A DNA stretch of 64,000 bases from JACCTU01 sp963700495 (lineage in GTDB: Bacteria > Actinomycetota > Thermoleophilia > Gaiellales > Gaiellaceae). The stretch covers positions 434,001-498,000 of the forward strand of contig CAVOXT010000006.1 of the NCBI GenBank assembly GCA_963700495.1, read 5' to 3'. The notes under the pieces are model-generated. The model did not search any database and had not been told where the DNA came from. It was given only the letters and a program-made list of their open reading frames with translations. This document shows positions 17,889-25,654 of the stretch, piece by piece (position 1 is the first letter of the stretch; each line of letters starts with the position of its first letter). The translations under genes and the position numbers were made by a program.

Positions 17889-18158
17889 ATGGACGAGATC
17901 GGCCGCCCCGGACCGCCCGCAGCCGGCCGCGGCATGGGCTGCGGCCGAGCGAGCTCGGGCGCTCGCGGATCCGACCCGGCTGACGCCTGGATTTGCCGAC
18001 GTTCCCAGAATCTCGTCTCTCACCACCTTCGCGCACTACGCGCCGCAAGCCTCGTCAGGTCCCGGCGTGACGGGAAGATGGTGCTCTACGCGCTGACGGA
18101 GGCCGGCCGAGCACTGCTCTCCTCGGTACTCGCAGACGAACACGAGGTTCTTCGATGA
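17889..18158 (+). pseudogene. ArsR-family metal-sensing repressor, internally deleted
   Basis: The N-terminal part of an ArsR protein (AAERARALADPTRL) and its recognition-helix region (AWICRRSQNLVSHHLRALRA, then GKMVLYALTEAGRALL) are both visible but in different frames. About 20 codons that should lie between them, carrying the sensor Cys-x-Cys segment of CmtR-like repressors, are missing. A frame from the ATG at 17889 reaches the end but translates the N-terminal part wrongly. The stop overlaps the start of the cation transporter (ATGA), so the ancestral operon was metal sensor plus efflux pump. Confidence 0.6.
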
Positions 18159-18817
18159 GCACGGCCGTTCGCGACCTGACCGTCATCCAGCCCGGCATGC
18201 AGGTGCGCAGCCCGGGGTGGCACGCGGCCGCTCGCAAGGCACGCTTGCTGTCCTGGCTCTCGCTCGCCTGGATGGGCGCCGAGGGGGCTGTCGCCATCAC
18301 AGCCGGCATCCTCGCCGGCTCGATCGCCTTGCTCTCTTTCGGGCTCGACTCGGCGATCGAGGGCTTCGCTAGCCTCGTCATCGTCTGGCGCTTCACCGGC
18401 TCGAGGCTGCTCTCACACGCGGCCGAGGAACGTGCGCAGAAGCTCGTCGCGATCCTGTTCTTCGTGCTTGCCCCGTACGTCGCCTTCGAGGCCGTGCACA
18501 AGCTCGTCACCGGCGAGCAGCCACAGACGAGCCGGGTCGGGATCGCCCTCGTCACCACGAGCCTGATCGGGATGCCCTACCTCGGGATCGCCAAGCGCCG
18601 CCTCGCCGACAAGCTCGGCTCGGTCGCCACTCGCGGCGAAGGCACGCAGAACCTCCTCTGCGCCTACCTCGCCGCCGCCGTCCTCGTCGGCCTCCTCGGC
18701 AACACACTTCTCGGCCTTTGGTGGCTCGACCCGGCTGCGGCCCTCGTCGTCGCAGCGGTTGCGATCAAGGAGGGACGCGAGAGCTGGCGCGGCGAAGGCT
18801 GCTGCGCCAGCTGCTAG
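18155..18817 (+). CDS. Cation transporter, cation-diffusion-facilitator-like
   Basis: A 220-residue membrane protein with five to six helices related to the CDF/cation-efflux superfamily, with ITAGILAGSIALLSFGLDSAIEGFASL near the second and third helices (Ser and Asp typical of the family). It ends with EGRESWRGEGCCASC, a Cys cluster that could bind metal. The ATG overlaps the stop of a broken ArsR repressor by 4 bases. The arrangement suggests export of a heavy metal such as cadmium, lead or zinc; the ion is not determined. Confidence 0.8.
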   Translation: MSTAVRDLTVIQPGMQVRSPGWHAAARKARLLSWLSLAWMGAEGAVAITAGILAGSIALLSFGLDSAIEGFASLVIVWRFTGSRLLSHAAEERAQKLVAILFFVLAPYVAFEAVHKLVTGEQPQTSRVGIALVTTSLIGMPYLGIAKRRLADKLGSVATRGEGTQNLLCAYLAAAVLVGLLGNTLLGLWWLDPAAALVVAAVAIKEGRESWRGEGCCASC

Positions 18818-18860
18818 GACACGACCATGCGCCGTTACCGAACCAACGCATACGAGCGAA

Positions 18861-19019
18861 GTCCGGGCACGTGAGCCGACGAGGCTGCCGCTCATCGCCT
18901 GCTCGCTCGACGCCACCGGCCAGAAGCAGCGACTCGCGGACTGGTCGTCGCTCCTACGGGAAGCGGCGCAACAAGAGAAGACCACGGAGCCGGCGGACAA
19001 AGCTCACTCGTCTGAATGA
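18861..19019 (+). other. Possible gene remnant after the cation transporter
   Basis: One frame reads PTRLPLIACSLDATGQKQRL and then ADWSSLLREAAQQEKTTEP, which resembles the N-terminus of small proteins often encoded near metal-resistance genes. It lacks a good start and stops within the next gene's antisense. It is probably a truncated fragment; confidence is low. Confidence 0.25.
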
Positions 19020-19363
19020 CTGACGATGTTGATGACGTTGCCATCGGGAGCCCGGACGAAGAATCTCCGCGGGCCCCAAGGTTCATCGGTCAGCGGATGT
19101 ACGATCTCGTACCCACGCCGGCGAGCCTCGGCGTATGCCTCGTCCACGTCGGCGCCGACGTGGACCGAGATGACGGAATCCTGCGGCGCGCTGGCATCGC
19201 CGGTTACGAGCTGTACCGAGGCGCGCCCGTCCGCTGAGGCGTACCTGGCCACCCAGCCGAGGTTCAACGCCTCCACGCTCAGCCCCAGGTACGCCCGGTA
19301 GAACTCGCTCGCAGTCGCTATGTCGGCAACCGGGAGGTTCGCGGTTATTCCGGTTACTCTCAT
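19004..19363 (-). CDS. VOC-family (glyoxalase/bleomycin-resistance-like) protein
   Basis: A 119-residue single-module vicinal-oxygen-chelate protein starting MRVTGITANLPVADIATASE and ending with PRRFFVRAPDGNVINIVSHS. The two beta-alpha-beta-beta-beta units are complete. Metal ligands of true glyoxalases are only partly conserved, so it may act as a binding or resistance protein and not as a lyase. ATG 19363 is preceded by GAGGGGA about 5 bases upstream. No functional partner is apparent. Confidence 0.85.
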   Translation of the reverse strand: MRVTGITANLPVADIATASEFYRAYLGLSVEALNLGWVARYASADGRASVQLVTGDASAPQDSVISVHVGADVDEAYAEARRRGYEIVHPLTDEPWGPRRFFVRAPDGNVINIVSHSDE

Positions 19364-19566
19364 GATCCCCTCCTCGTCGGTGGCAGGCTTGGATGCGCAG
19401 AGTCTGCCGGAGCTCCCGGTGCGGCACGGCGCTCATAGCCCTCGAAGACCGGGACAGCTGCGCCCGCTACGACATTCCAGAGCTCTTCCTCAGGATGGTG
19501 GTGCTCATACCGGTCGGGCGTCGACGGCGATATCGCAGTAGGCGAAGGGACGGAGACCTTTCTCAT
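19360..19566 (-). pseudogene. Cupin-domain fragment
   Basis: Contains YEHHHPEEELWNVVAG, the first metal-binding motif of a cupin beta-barrel (HHHPEEE), followed by sequence that does not continue the fold. Only about 25 residues of homology remain and the rest appears replaced. It ends at the start of the VOC gene. It is a remnant. Confidence 0.4.
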
Positions 19567-19650
19567 GCGCCTCTCACACCACCGACGAGCATGGGGAAGT
19601 TCCGTGAGCAGGTCCGGGGAACTCCGGCGCCGGGTGCGGAGTGTTCGTCG

Positions 19651-20049
19651 TCATGGCAGGTTGAGCTGCCAGGTCACCCCGTAGCGATCACCCACCCAGC
19701 CAAAGCGGGTACTGAACCCGTAGTCGTTGAGGGGCATGAACACCTCGCCGCCATCGGAGAGCCGATCGAAGAGTCGCTCGAGTTCGCTGTTGTCGTCGCA
19801 GTCGATCCAGAGTGACACGGCTGGAGTAAACCCCCACTCATGACCGATCGGGCTGTCGGCACAGCTGAACTCGCTGTCGGCGAGACGGAACCTCGCGGCC
19901 TTGACCGTGCCTTGGGGTCCGCTGTCGCCCTGACCGTAGTGGTCGATCTCGATGAGTTCGAAGTCGTCGAAAACGTCCCGGTAGAGATCGAGTGCCGCGG
20001 TGGCGGCACCGTCTTGAAAGGTCAAGAAGGTTCGGAGCCCTTGGGTCAT
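19651..20049 (-). CDS. VOC/PhnB-like protein (3-demethylubiquinone methyltransferase-like fold)
   Basis: A 132-residue PhnB-type VOC protein starting MTQGLRTFLTFQDGAATAAL and ending with TRFGWVGDRYGVTWQLNLP, both characteristic of the family. Its first two thirds lie inside a 474-bp sequence repeated at 21213-21686, where the same gene is cut short. The ATG overlaps the stop of a 37-codon ORF (ATGA), so its translation probably depends on that ORF. The family has no fixed catalytic role. Confidence 0.85.
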   Translation of the reverse strand: MTQGLRTFLTFQDGAATAALDLYRDVFDDFELIEIDHYGQGDSGPQGTVKAARFRLADSEFSCADSPIGHEWGFTPAVSLWIDCDDNSELERLFDRLSDGGEVFMPLNDYGFSTRFGWVGDRYGVTWQLNLP

Positions 20050-20214
20050 GGGATCGACGCCAGTAAGGTTGCTGCTTCTCGGCAGCCGAAGATGCAGCCG
20101 TCGATCAGCTGCGCGAGAAGGTTCCCGACCAGCGCTGTCGGGTCAGCGTTCGTGCTCATGCGTGCCTCCGTGATGAGCGGGAATCCGAGAGCGAAGCCCG
20201 TGGCACCTCGGCTC
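19741..20214. repeat. 474-bp direct repeat, copy 1
   Basis: Identical to 21213-21686 at a constant offset of 1472 bases, with no indels and about three mismatches seen on reading through. It carries the 5' two thirds of the PhnB-like gene, a 37-codon ORF and the last 15 codons of an alpha/beta hydrolase. It borders a unique 998-bp segment that holds another hydrolase gene. Confidence 0.9.
20046..20159 (-). CDS. 37-residue small ORF coupled to the PhnB-like gene (copy 1)
   Basis: Begins MSTNADPTALVGNLLAQLID and ends with GCIFGCREAATLLASIP. GGAGG lies 5 bases upstream of its ATG, and its TGA overlaps the ATG of the PhnB-like gene. In copy 2 the same ORF also overlaps the end of an alpha/beta hydrolase. 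It could be a small protein or a leader that couples translation; the family is not recognised. Confidence 0.5.
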   Translation of the reverse strand: MSTNADPTALVGNLLAQLIDGCIFGCREAATLLASIP

Positions 20215-20282
20215 GCGTGATTCGCTCCGATCTGGAATCGTTGGTCGGAGTCGACCCGTCAGTCCGCTCGAGCTCCGCCACG

Positions 20283-21146
20283 TCACCTGCCACGATCACC
20301 GGGGACGGTGTGCGCGAGGATGGCGCGGGCGATGGTCTCCCAGTCGGCTCGCTCGACTCCGTGTCCGGTTCCCTCGAGCGTGAGCAGCCGTGCACCCGGG
20401 ATCTCCCGGGCCAGCGCCTCTCCGTGCTCGAGCGGGAACATCGGATCCGCCCTGCCGTGGATCACCAATGCAGGGATGGCGATCGAGGACAGTGACTGGC
20501 GCGAGACCTCGCCCTCCGCGGCCAGGCCGTGGTTCTCGGAGGCCGCGATGTTGTGCGCGCGCTCGACGTCGCGGCGGACAAGCTCTTGGATCGCAGCCTC
20601 GTCGAAGAGGCGCGCGCCTCCCGCGAGCACGCGCGCGTAGCCCACCAGATACTCGATCACCGACCTCTCGTCCGACCAGTCCACGGTCGCGGTCGTCACG
20701 AACCGCTGGTAGCGCTCCGTGGCCGACGGGAGCCCACGCTCGCCCGGCGTCGCGGGCGACGTGCTAATCAGGACGAGCGAGAGCACGCGATCGGGATAGC
20801 CGAGTGCAAGCAGCTGCGCGAAGGCACCGCCGGCCGAGACGCCGACCACGTGCGCAGCCGCGATCCCGTATCCGTCGAGGACGCCGACAGCGTCGGCGAT
20901 CAGGTCAGCGCCCGTGTATTCCGGGCGCCCAGGCTCATAGGTGACCGAGCGGCCCGTGTCCCGGTGGTCATAGCGGATCACGAAACGCCCTCCCTCGACC
21001 AGCAGCCGGCAGAAGCCCTCCTCCCACCAGAGCATCGATGCGCCGATGCCCATGATCAGGAGGATAGGCGGATCGGCGGGTCGGCCGAAAGACTCCGCAC
21101 ACAGCTCGACGCCGTTTGCTTCGATCATGCGCTCGCCCACTGTCAC
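20283..21146 (-). CDS. Alpha/beta hydrolase (inside the repeat-flanked segment)
   Basis: About 287 residues with GVELCAESFGRPADPPILLI at the start of the fold, the nucleophile elbow GVSAGGAF, an acid in HGRADPMFPLEHGE and the catalytic His in EGTGHGVE. It resembles haloperoxidase-like or lipase-like cytoplasmic hydrolases. The start is GTG 21146 or the GTG two codons downstream, after GGAGGAGG. Both the gene and its flanks (20215-21212) are unique sequence bounded by 474-bp direct repeats, which suggests integration by single crossover or a duplication. Confidence 0.88.
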   Translation of the reverse strand: MTVGERMIEANGVELCAESFGRPADPPILLIMGIGASMLWWEEGFCRLLVEGGRFVIRYDHRDTGRSVTYEPGRPEYTGADLIADAVGVLDGYGIAAAHVVGVSAGGAFAQLLALGYPDRVLSLVLISTSPATPGERGLPSATERYQRFVTTATVDWSDERSVIEYLVGYARVLAGGARLFDEAAIQELVRRDVERAHNIAASENHGLAAEGEVSRQSLSSIAIPALVIHGRADPMFPLEHGEALAREIPGARLLTLEGTGHGVERADWETIARAILAHTVPGDRGR

Positions 21147-21167
21147 GCCTCCTCCCGCTGTGGGGGA

Positions 21168-21521
21168 TCAGTCATCTATGGCGAACCCCGGTTCCGGCCG
21201 ATCGAGGTGACGCACCTCGCCGTCATCGGAGAGCCGATCGAAGAGTCGCTCGAGTTCGCTGTTGTCGTCGCAGTCGATCCAGAGTGACACGGCTGGAGTA
21301 AACCCCCACTCATGACCGATCGGGCTGTCGGCACAGCTGAACTCGCTGTCGGCGAGACGGAACCTCGCGGCCTTGACCGTGCCTTGGGGTCCGCTGTCGC
21401 CCTGACCGTAGTGGTCGATCTCGATGAGTTCGAAGTCGTCGAAAACGTCCCGGTAGAGATCGAGTGCCGCGGTGGCGGCACCGTCTTGAAAGGTCAAGAA
21501 GGTTCGGAGCCCTTGGGTCAT
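21168..21521 (-). pseudogene. Truncated duplicate of the PhnB-like gene
   Basis: The first 102 codons are the same as in the gene at 19651-20049 up to RLFDRLSD. The sequence then leaves the repeat and runs into unrelated codons (RHLDRPEPGFAIDD) before a stop. The C-terminal strands needed to close the fold are missing. Confidence 0.85.
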
Positions 21522-21686
21522 GGGATCGACGCCAGCAAGGTTGCTGCTTCTCGGCAGCCGAAGATGCAGCCGTCGATCAGCTGCGCGAGAAGGTTCCCGA
21601 CCAGCGCTGTCGGGTCAGCGTTCGTGCTCATGCGTGCCTCCGTGATGAGCGGGAATCCGAGAGCGAAGCCCGTGGCGCCTCGGCTC
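21213..21686. repeat. 474-bp direct repeat, copy 2
   Basis: Same orientation as copy 1 (19741-20214). Here the hydrolase end of the repeat continues naturally into a full hydrolase gene (21628-22551), whereas in copy 1 the VOC end continues naturally into a full VOC gene. Recombination between the copies would remove 1472 bp and leave both flanking genes intact. Confidence 0.9.
21518..21631 (-). CDS. 37-residue small ORF (copy 2)
   Basis: Same 37 codons as at 20046-20159. Here its ATG overlaps the stop of the upstream alpha/beta hydrolase (ATGA) and its stop overlaps the truncated PhnB-like gene, giving a chain of overlapping genes from MarR to VOC. Confidence 0.5.
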   Translation of the reverse strand: MSTNADPTALVGNLLAQLIDGCIFGCREAATLLASIP

Positions 21687-22551
21687 TTGTGGCTGGCTCC
21701 GATTCGAGCCCTGACAGGTAGCGCCGCACGTGGTCTGCGACAAGCTCCGGTGCCTTCTCGTCCGGTGCCAGATGGTCGAGCCCGTCGATGATCTCGGCAT
21801 CCGAATCCGGGATCGTGCGCTGAAGGGCGTCGAAGAGTTCCGTTGTGACGAACCGTGGACTTTTCTGTCCGCCGAGGAGCAACACTCGTGCGCGGATCGA
21901 GGAGTAGCGGTCGACCGTGTCGTCGTCGAGCCGCGCGACCTGCTCGTGCTCGGCGAAGTTCGCTTCGAGCAACGGCGACATCTCTTGCCAGCGGCGCCGG
22001 CTGATCGCCAGGCGCAGGATTAGTCGCACACACCACAACGGCAGCCTGCCGAGGGGGGTCGGTGCGGAGCCGCCTTGGCGGACCATCGACGCGAAGGCGC
22101 CCCGGGCGTCGCCTGCGGCGAGAAGCTCGCGATAGCGCGGCATCCAGTCGACACCGATCGAGCCACGGACAGACACACCTGGCTCGTAGGCCGCTACCTG
22201 GGAGAACACCGCGGAGCGCCGGGCGGCCTCGAGCGCAATCAGCCCACCGTAGCTGTGGCCGAAGACCGCGTCGGCGCCGGTCGCCGTCTGGACAGCGACG
22301 AGGTCCTCGACCTCTTTGTCGATGCTGTAGTCCGGGCCTTGGGGGCCGCTCGCGCCCCGGCCGCGGCGCTCGATCACATGGACGGCAAAGGAGCGCGCGA
22401 GCGCACGCGCAAATGGAAGGTAGTCCCGGGCGGTTCGAAGGGCTCCGCCGATCACGACCACGCCCTTCCCTGCGCCGAAGCTGTCGTAGGCAATCGCCGT
22501 GCCGTCCAAGGACCGAACCGTCGACCGGGTGGGCTCCATCGCGCCTGTCAT
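21628..22551 (-). CDS. Alpha/beta hydrolase, MarR-linked
   Basis: A 307-residue alpha/beta hydrolase with GGALRTARDYLPFARAL after the first strands, the nucleophile elbow FGHSYGGLIALEAA and the His in GLDHLAPDEKAPELV. Its ATG overlaps the MarR stop (ATGA) and its stop overlaps a 37-codon ORF. The operon is MarR, hydrolase, small ORF, PhnB-like protein, and MarR very likely represses it through the palindrome at 23009-23028. The substrate is unknown; such pairs often detoxify aromatic or ester compounds. Confidence 0.88.
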   Translation of the reverse strand: MTGAMEPTRSTVRSLDGTAIAYDSFGAGKGVVVIGGALRTARDYLPFARALARSFAVHVIERRGRGASGPQGPDYSIDKEVEDLVAVQTATGADAVFGHSYGGLIALEAARRSAVFSQVAAYEPGVSVRGSIGVDWMPRYRELLAAGDARGAFASMVRQGGSAPTPLGRLPLWCVRLILRLAISRRRWQEMSPLLEANFAEHEQVARLDDDTVDRYSSIRARVLLLGGQKSPRFVTTELFDALQRTIPDSDAEIIDGLDHLAPDEKAPELVADHVRRYLSGLESEPATRAEAPRASLSDSRSSRRHA

Positions 22552-23003
22552 CGGCGAACTCGTCCCCGGTTGCCCGACGGCGCTTCGAGCGCATCGAGCT
22601 GCTCAAGCAGGCGTCGGGTGTAGTCGGCGTACGTTCGGTACGGAACCCCGGCGTCTTCAACGAGCGCCGCGAATCGCTCCTCCAGATGGCCGCCCCAGCG
22701 ATGCACGAGACGCTCGCCGGCCGGGGTAAGGGTGAGCTGGCGACGATTTCCGCCTCCCGGGTCTGCGACCACCTGCAACAGCCCCTCCTCTGCCAACACA
22801 CGAGTCATCCGGCTCACCGAGGGCTCGCTCACCCCCAGCCGCTCGGCGAGAGCGCGCTGCGTATCGGCGCCCAATGATCGGACCATGAACAGAGCCAGGA
22901 AGCGTGAATAGGACAGACCCGCCTCGGCGCGCAAGATCGCGTCCGCTGCTCGGTCGAGGCGCGCCGTGAGCGCGTGCAGGTTACGGCTCAGATCTTGTTG
23001 CAC
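22548..23003 (-). CDS. MarR-family repressor
   Basis: A 151-residue winged-helix protein. The recognition region is QRALAERLGVSEPSVSRMTR and the wing is VVADPGGGNRRQLTLTPAGE. The start is a GTG at 23003 with no clear Shine-Dalgarno, because the bases upstream are occupied by a palindrome 5 bases away; a leaderless or near-leaderless transcript is possible. It is the first gene of an operon with the hydrolase and is divergent from the gene at 23037. Confidence 0.9.
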   Translation of the reverse strand: MQQDLSRNLHALTARLDRAADAILRAEAGLSYSRFLALFMVRSLGADTQRALAERLGVSEPSVSRMTRVLAEEGLLQVVADPGGGNRRQLTLTPAGERLVHRWGGHLEERFAALVEDAGVPYRTYADYTRRLLEQLDALEAPSGNRGRVRR

Positions 23004-23008
23004 CGCGC

Positions 23009-23028
23009 TAACTTAGCATGCTAAGTTA
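23009..23028. promoter_or_regulatory. Perfect palindromic operator, probably MarR-binding
   Basis: TAACTTAGCATGCTAAGTTA is a perfect 20-bp inverted repeat, AT-rich in a GC-rich genome, and of the size MarR dimers bind. It lies 5 bases upstream of the MarR start and 8 bases upstream of the divergent gene at 23037, so it could control both. Confidence 0.8.
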
Positions 23029-23036
23029 ACAACGCA

Positions 23037-23381
23037 ATGATCAACCCGCACGCGCCGGCGAACACGCCGGGTATCCGCCACGTCGCATTCGCCGTCGAGG
23101 ACACCGACGCCGTCGTTGCCGGCCTGCGAGCCCGCGGCGCTCAGCTCGTCGGCGAGATCTGGTGCGACGGCGCTGCCATGCCGAACGGCGGTCCCGCCGG
23201 GGCATCGCGTGCGCGGGCCGAGCACCTGATCCAGCTCAAGGAAGAGGTCGAAGCGCAGGTGGCCCGGTATCCGGAGCGGGTCACGTTCGCTCGGATTCCC
23301 AGGGAGCGGAACGGCGTTGCCGACGAGCTCGCGAAGGACGGCGCCCAGGTCTCGAAGGCGCTGAGCGCCGATCGGCGTTAG
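23037..23381 (+). pseudogene. In-frame chimera of a VOC fragment and an internally deleted RNase HI
   Basis: Residues 1-42 (GIRHVAFAVEDTDAVVAGLR, then ARGAQLVGEIW) are the beginning of a glyoxalase-like VOC module. Residues 43-54 (CDGAAMPNGGPAG) resemble the N-terminal DGAxxGNPGPAG motif of ribonuclease HI, and residues 60-108 (YPERVTFARIPRERNGVADE) are its C-terminal part. The middle of the RNase H fold, with two catalytic acids, is absent. The frame is open throughout with GC-rich codons. Most likely two deletions fused three pieces; activity is not expected. Confidence 0.55.
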
Positions 23382-23386
23382 CGGGC

Positions 23387-23875
23387 GTGCAGGAGGGCTC
23401 GGGACAGCTTGTCCTTCGCGAGATCGAAGATCGTGATCTCGGCGTGCTCTTCGAGCACTCGAGCGATCCCGACGCGATCCGGATGGCCGCATTCACTTCG
23501 CCGGAGGCCGATGATCGAACGAAGTTCGAGCAACGGTGGGCGCGGCTGAAGAGCGACGGCTCTACGACGAACAGGGTCGTCGAGATCGACGATCGAGTCG
23601 TGGGCCACATTGCGAGCTTCGACTTGGAGGGTCACCGCGAGGTCACCTACTGGATAGGCCGTGAAGATTGGGGCCGCGGCATTGCCACGCGTGCCCTACA
23701 AGAGTTCTTGCAGCTGGAGGCAACCCGTCCTCTTTACGCACGCGCCGCGAGTGACAACGCCGCCTCGATTCGTGTGTTGACGAAGTGCGGTTTCCTTATC
23801 GTGGGCGAGGGGCGCGAGTTCGCTCATGGGCGCAACGAGGAAACGGACGAGGTCGTGCTCCGACTCGATGCATGA
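23387..23875 (+). CDS. GNAT-family N-acetyltransferase
   Basis: A 162-residue acetyltransferase related to RimJ/RimL-type enzymes. The acetyl-CoA binding motif is WIGREDWGRGIATRALQEFL, followed by the C-terminal ARAASDNAASIRVLTKCGF. The GTG at 23387 lies 6 bases after the upstream chimera ends, so the two may be co-transcribed. It probably acetylates a small molecule or a protein N-terminus. Confidence 0.88.
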   Translation: MQEGSGQLVLREIEDRDLGVLFEHSSDPDAIRMAAFTSPEADDRTKFEQRWARLKSDGSTTNRVVEIDDRVVGHIASFDLEGHREVTYWIGREDWGRGIATRALQEFLQLEATRPLYARAASDNAASIRVLTKCGFLIVGEGREFAHGRNEETDEVVLRLDA

Positions 23876-24087
23876 CCCCAACTGCCCTCGGCTGGGCGAG
23901 TGTTGCTGGAATGTCGCTTGACGCCCCAGCCTCCTACATCAGGACATGACGCCTGTCATGCCTCATTGGTGACGCGCGGCTCTACCGGCGCGGCGTAGCG
24001 GTTCCGAAGATGAAGCACGCACCCAGACGACGGTTGACCAGCGACCGCCGCACGAGCTACTGACCGCAACCCGAGAAGGAGAAGAAG

Positions 24088-24528
24088 ATGTCTCATCCCA
24101 CTCGTCGCCGTATTGCCACCGTCCTCCTTGCGCCGATCGTGGCGCTCGTCACCTGGGCGTTCATCCGGTTCTACGGGATCGACCTCGTCGTAACAACAGG
24201 AGATGGAACCGTCGGACCCGCAGACGTGTTCGCGGTCGCGCTCGTCGGCGCAGCGGCCGGATGGTTGGTCGTCTTGCTGCTCGAACGGCGCATCCGCCAT
24301 CCCAGACCGTGGTGGACATTCATCGGGTCGACCGGGTTGGCGGTGTCGACGATCGGACCGAGCTACTTCGCCGACGGTGCGAGCGCAATCGCTCTCATCA
24401 CGCTGCACATTGTGACTGCGGTCGGCGTGATCGTCGGCTTCGCAGGGACACTGCCCGTGCATCGAAGCGGTGAGGCCACACGGTGTCCGCCGTGGTGGCC
24501 GTGCAGTTGCGGCTATCCGTCACGATAA
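24088..24528 (+). CDS. DUF6069-like membrane protein
   Basis: A 146-residue protein with four hydrophobic helices, starting MSHPTRRRIATVLLAPIVAL. The Shine-Dalgarno GAAGGAG precedes the ATG by about 6 bases. It resembles the DUF6069 group of actinobacterial four-helix proteins with unknown function. Its stop lies 4 bases before the sensor kinase gene, so it heads a three-gene operon and could be controlled by, or sense for, the two-component pair. Confidence 0.7.
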   Translation: MSHPTRRRIATVLLAPIVALVTWAFIRFYGIDLVVTTGDGTVGPADVFAVALVGAAAGWLVVLLLERRIRHPRPWWTFIGSTGLAVSTIGPSYFADGASAIALITLHIVTAVGVIVGFAGTLPVHRSGEATRCPPWWPCSCGYPSR

Positions 24529-24532
24529 GGAC

Positions 24533-25654
24533 GTGATCGGGGTCGACGGCGCGACGGCAAGCAGCTGGCGGACGCTCCGCGCCCCCCAGCTGCTCGGCTT
24601 GCTCTTTCTCATCGGTCCGCTCTCGGATCTCGTCAATGCCGCGAACTCGCGCACGCAAGACGCTGCGATCGTGGTCGCGCTTATTGGCTTCGTGGCGCTC
24701 TACCTTGCGTTGCTCCCACCTCTTCGAGTACTGGCCGCGAGAGGCGAGCGCGCGACTCGTGTCGGGCTCGCACTCCTCGCAGCGATAGCCGTGCTCACGC
24801 TCGCGCTGGGAGCTCCACGTTCGTTTGCACTCCTCTTCGTGTACGTCGCGGCCGTGGCCGGGTGGGTGTTGCCACCTGCCGGAGCAGTAACTGTGATCGG
24901 CGCCACCGCCGCGGCCGTTGGGGCAGGGCTTGCGGCCACCGGCTCGGACGGCTCCACCGTGGCGGCGTACACGCTCACGATCCTCGCCGTAGGGTCGATC
25001 ATGGTCGCCCTCGGCAGCACGACGCGGGCGAATCGGGAGCTTCGCGCGACACGTGAGGAACTCGCACGGATCGCGGTCTCCGAGGAGCGCGCGCGGATTG
25101 CCCGCGACCTGCATGACCTGCTCGGGCATACGCTCTCCCTGATCGCACTCAAGAGTGAGCTCGCGGCGAAGCTCGTCGCGAGCGACCCGCGTCGAGCACA
25201 GACAGAGATGGACGACGTCCAGCGTGTGACACGGCAGGCCTTGACCGAGGTCCGTGAAGCAGTCCACGGATATCGGCAGCTCGCGTTCGCCGACGCGCTC
25301 GAGGGCGCACGCGAAGCACTCTTGGCGGCCGGGATCGAGTGTCAGGTCAGCTCTCCCGCATCTGAGCTGCCGGCCGAAGTCGAGAGCACGCTCGCCTGGG
25401 CAGTTCGCGAGGCGGCCACGAACGTCGTTCGGCACAGCGGCGCCCGCGCGTGCACGATCGAGCTCGCGACGGACGACGGGACGGTCTGGCTACAGGTCGA
25501 TGACGACGGCTCGCGGCCCTCAGCGGGCTCGCACGGAGACGGCCTCGCGGGGCTTGCCGAACGGGCGCGTCGTGTCGAAGGCACACTCGAGGCCGGCGCT
25601 CGGCCGGAGGGCGGCTTCCGTCTCCTCCTCACTCTGCCCCTGCGAGCGACATGA
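24533..25654 (+). CDS. Membrane sensor histidine kinase, DesK-like
   Basis: About 373 residues. Four to five transmembrane helices fill residues 15-165, then a HisKA_3 domain with the phosphorylated His in RARIARDLHDLLGHTLSL and a HATPase_c domain (REAATNVVRHSGA, GDGLAGLAERARRVEG). There is no extracellular sensor domain, as in DesK, which senses membrane state. The GTG start follows AAGG closely. It overlaps the response regulator by 4 bases (ATGA). Confidence 0.9.
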   Translation: MIGVDGATASSWRTLRAPQLLGLLFLIGPLSDLVNAANSRTQDAAIVVALIGFVALYLALLPPLRVLAARGERATRVGLALLAAIAVLTLALGAPRSFALLFVYVAAVAGWVLPPAGAVTVIGATAAAVGAGLAATGSDGSTVAAYTLTILAVGSIMVALGSTTRANRELRATREELARIAVSEERARIARDLHDLLGHTLSLIALKSELAAKLVASDPRRAQTEMDDVQRVTRQALTEVREAVHGYRQLAFADALEGAREALLAAGIECQVSSPASELPAEVESTLAWAVREAATNVVRHSGARACTIELATDDGTVWLQVDDDGSRPSAGSHGDGLAGLAERARRVEGTLEAGARPEGGFRLLLTLPLRAT

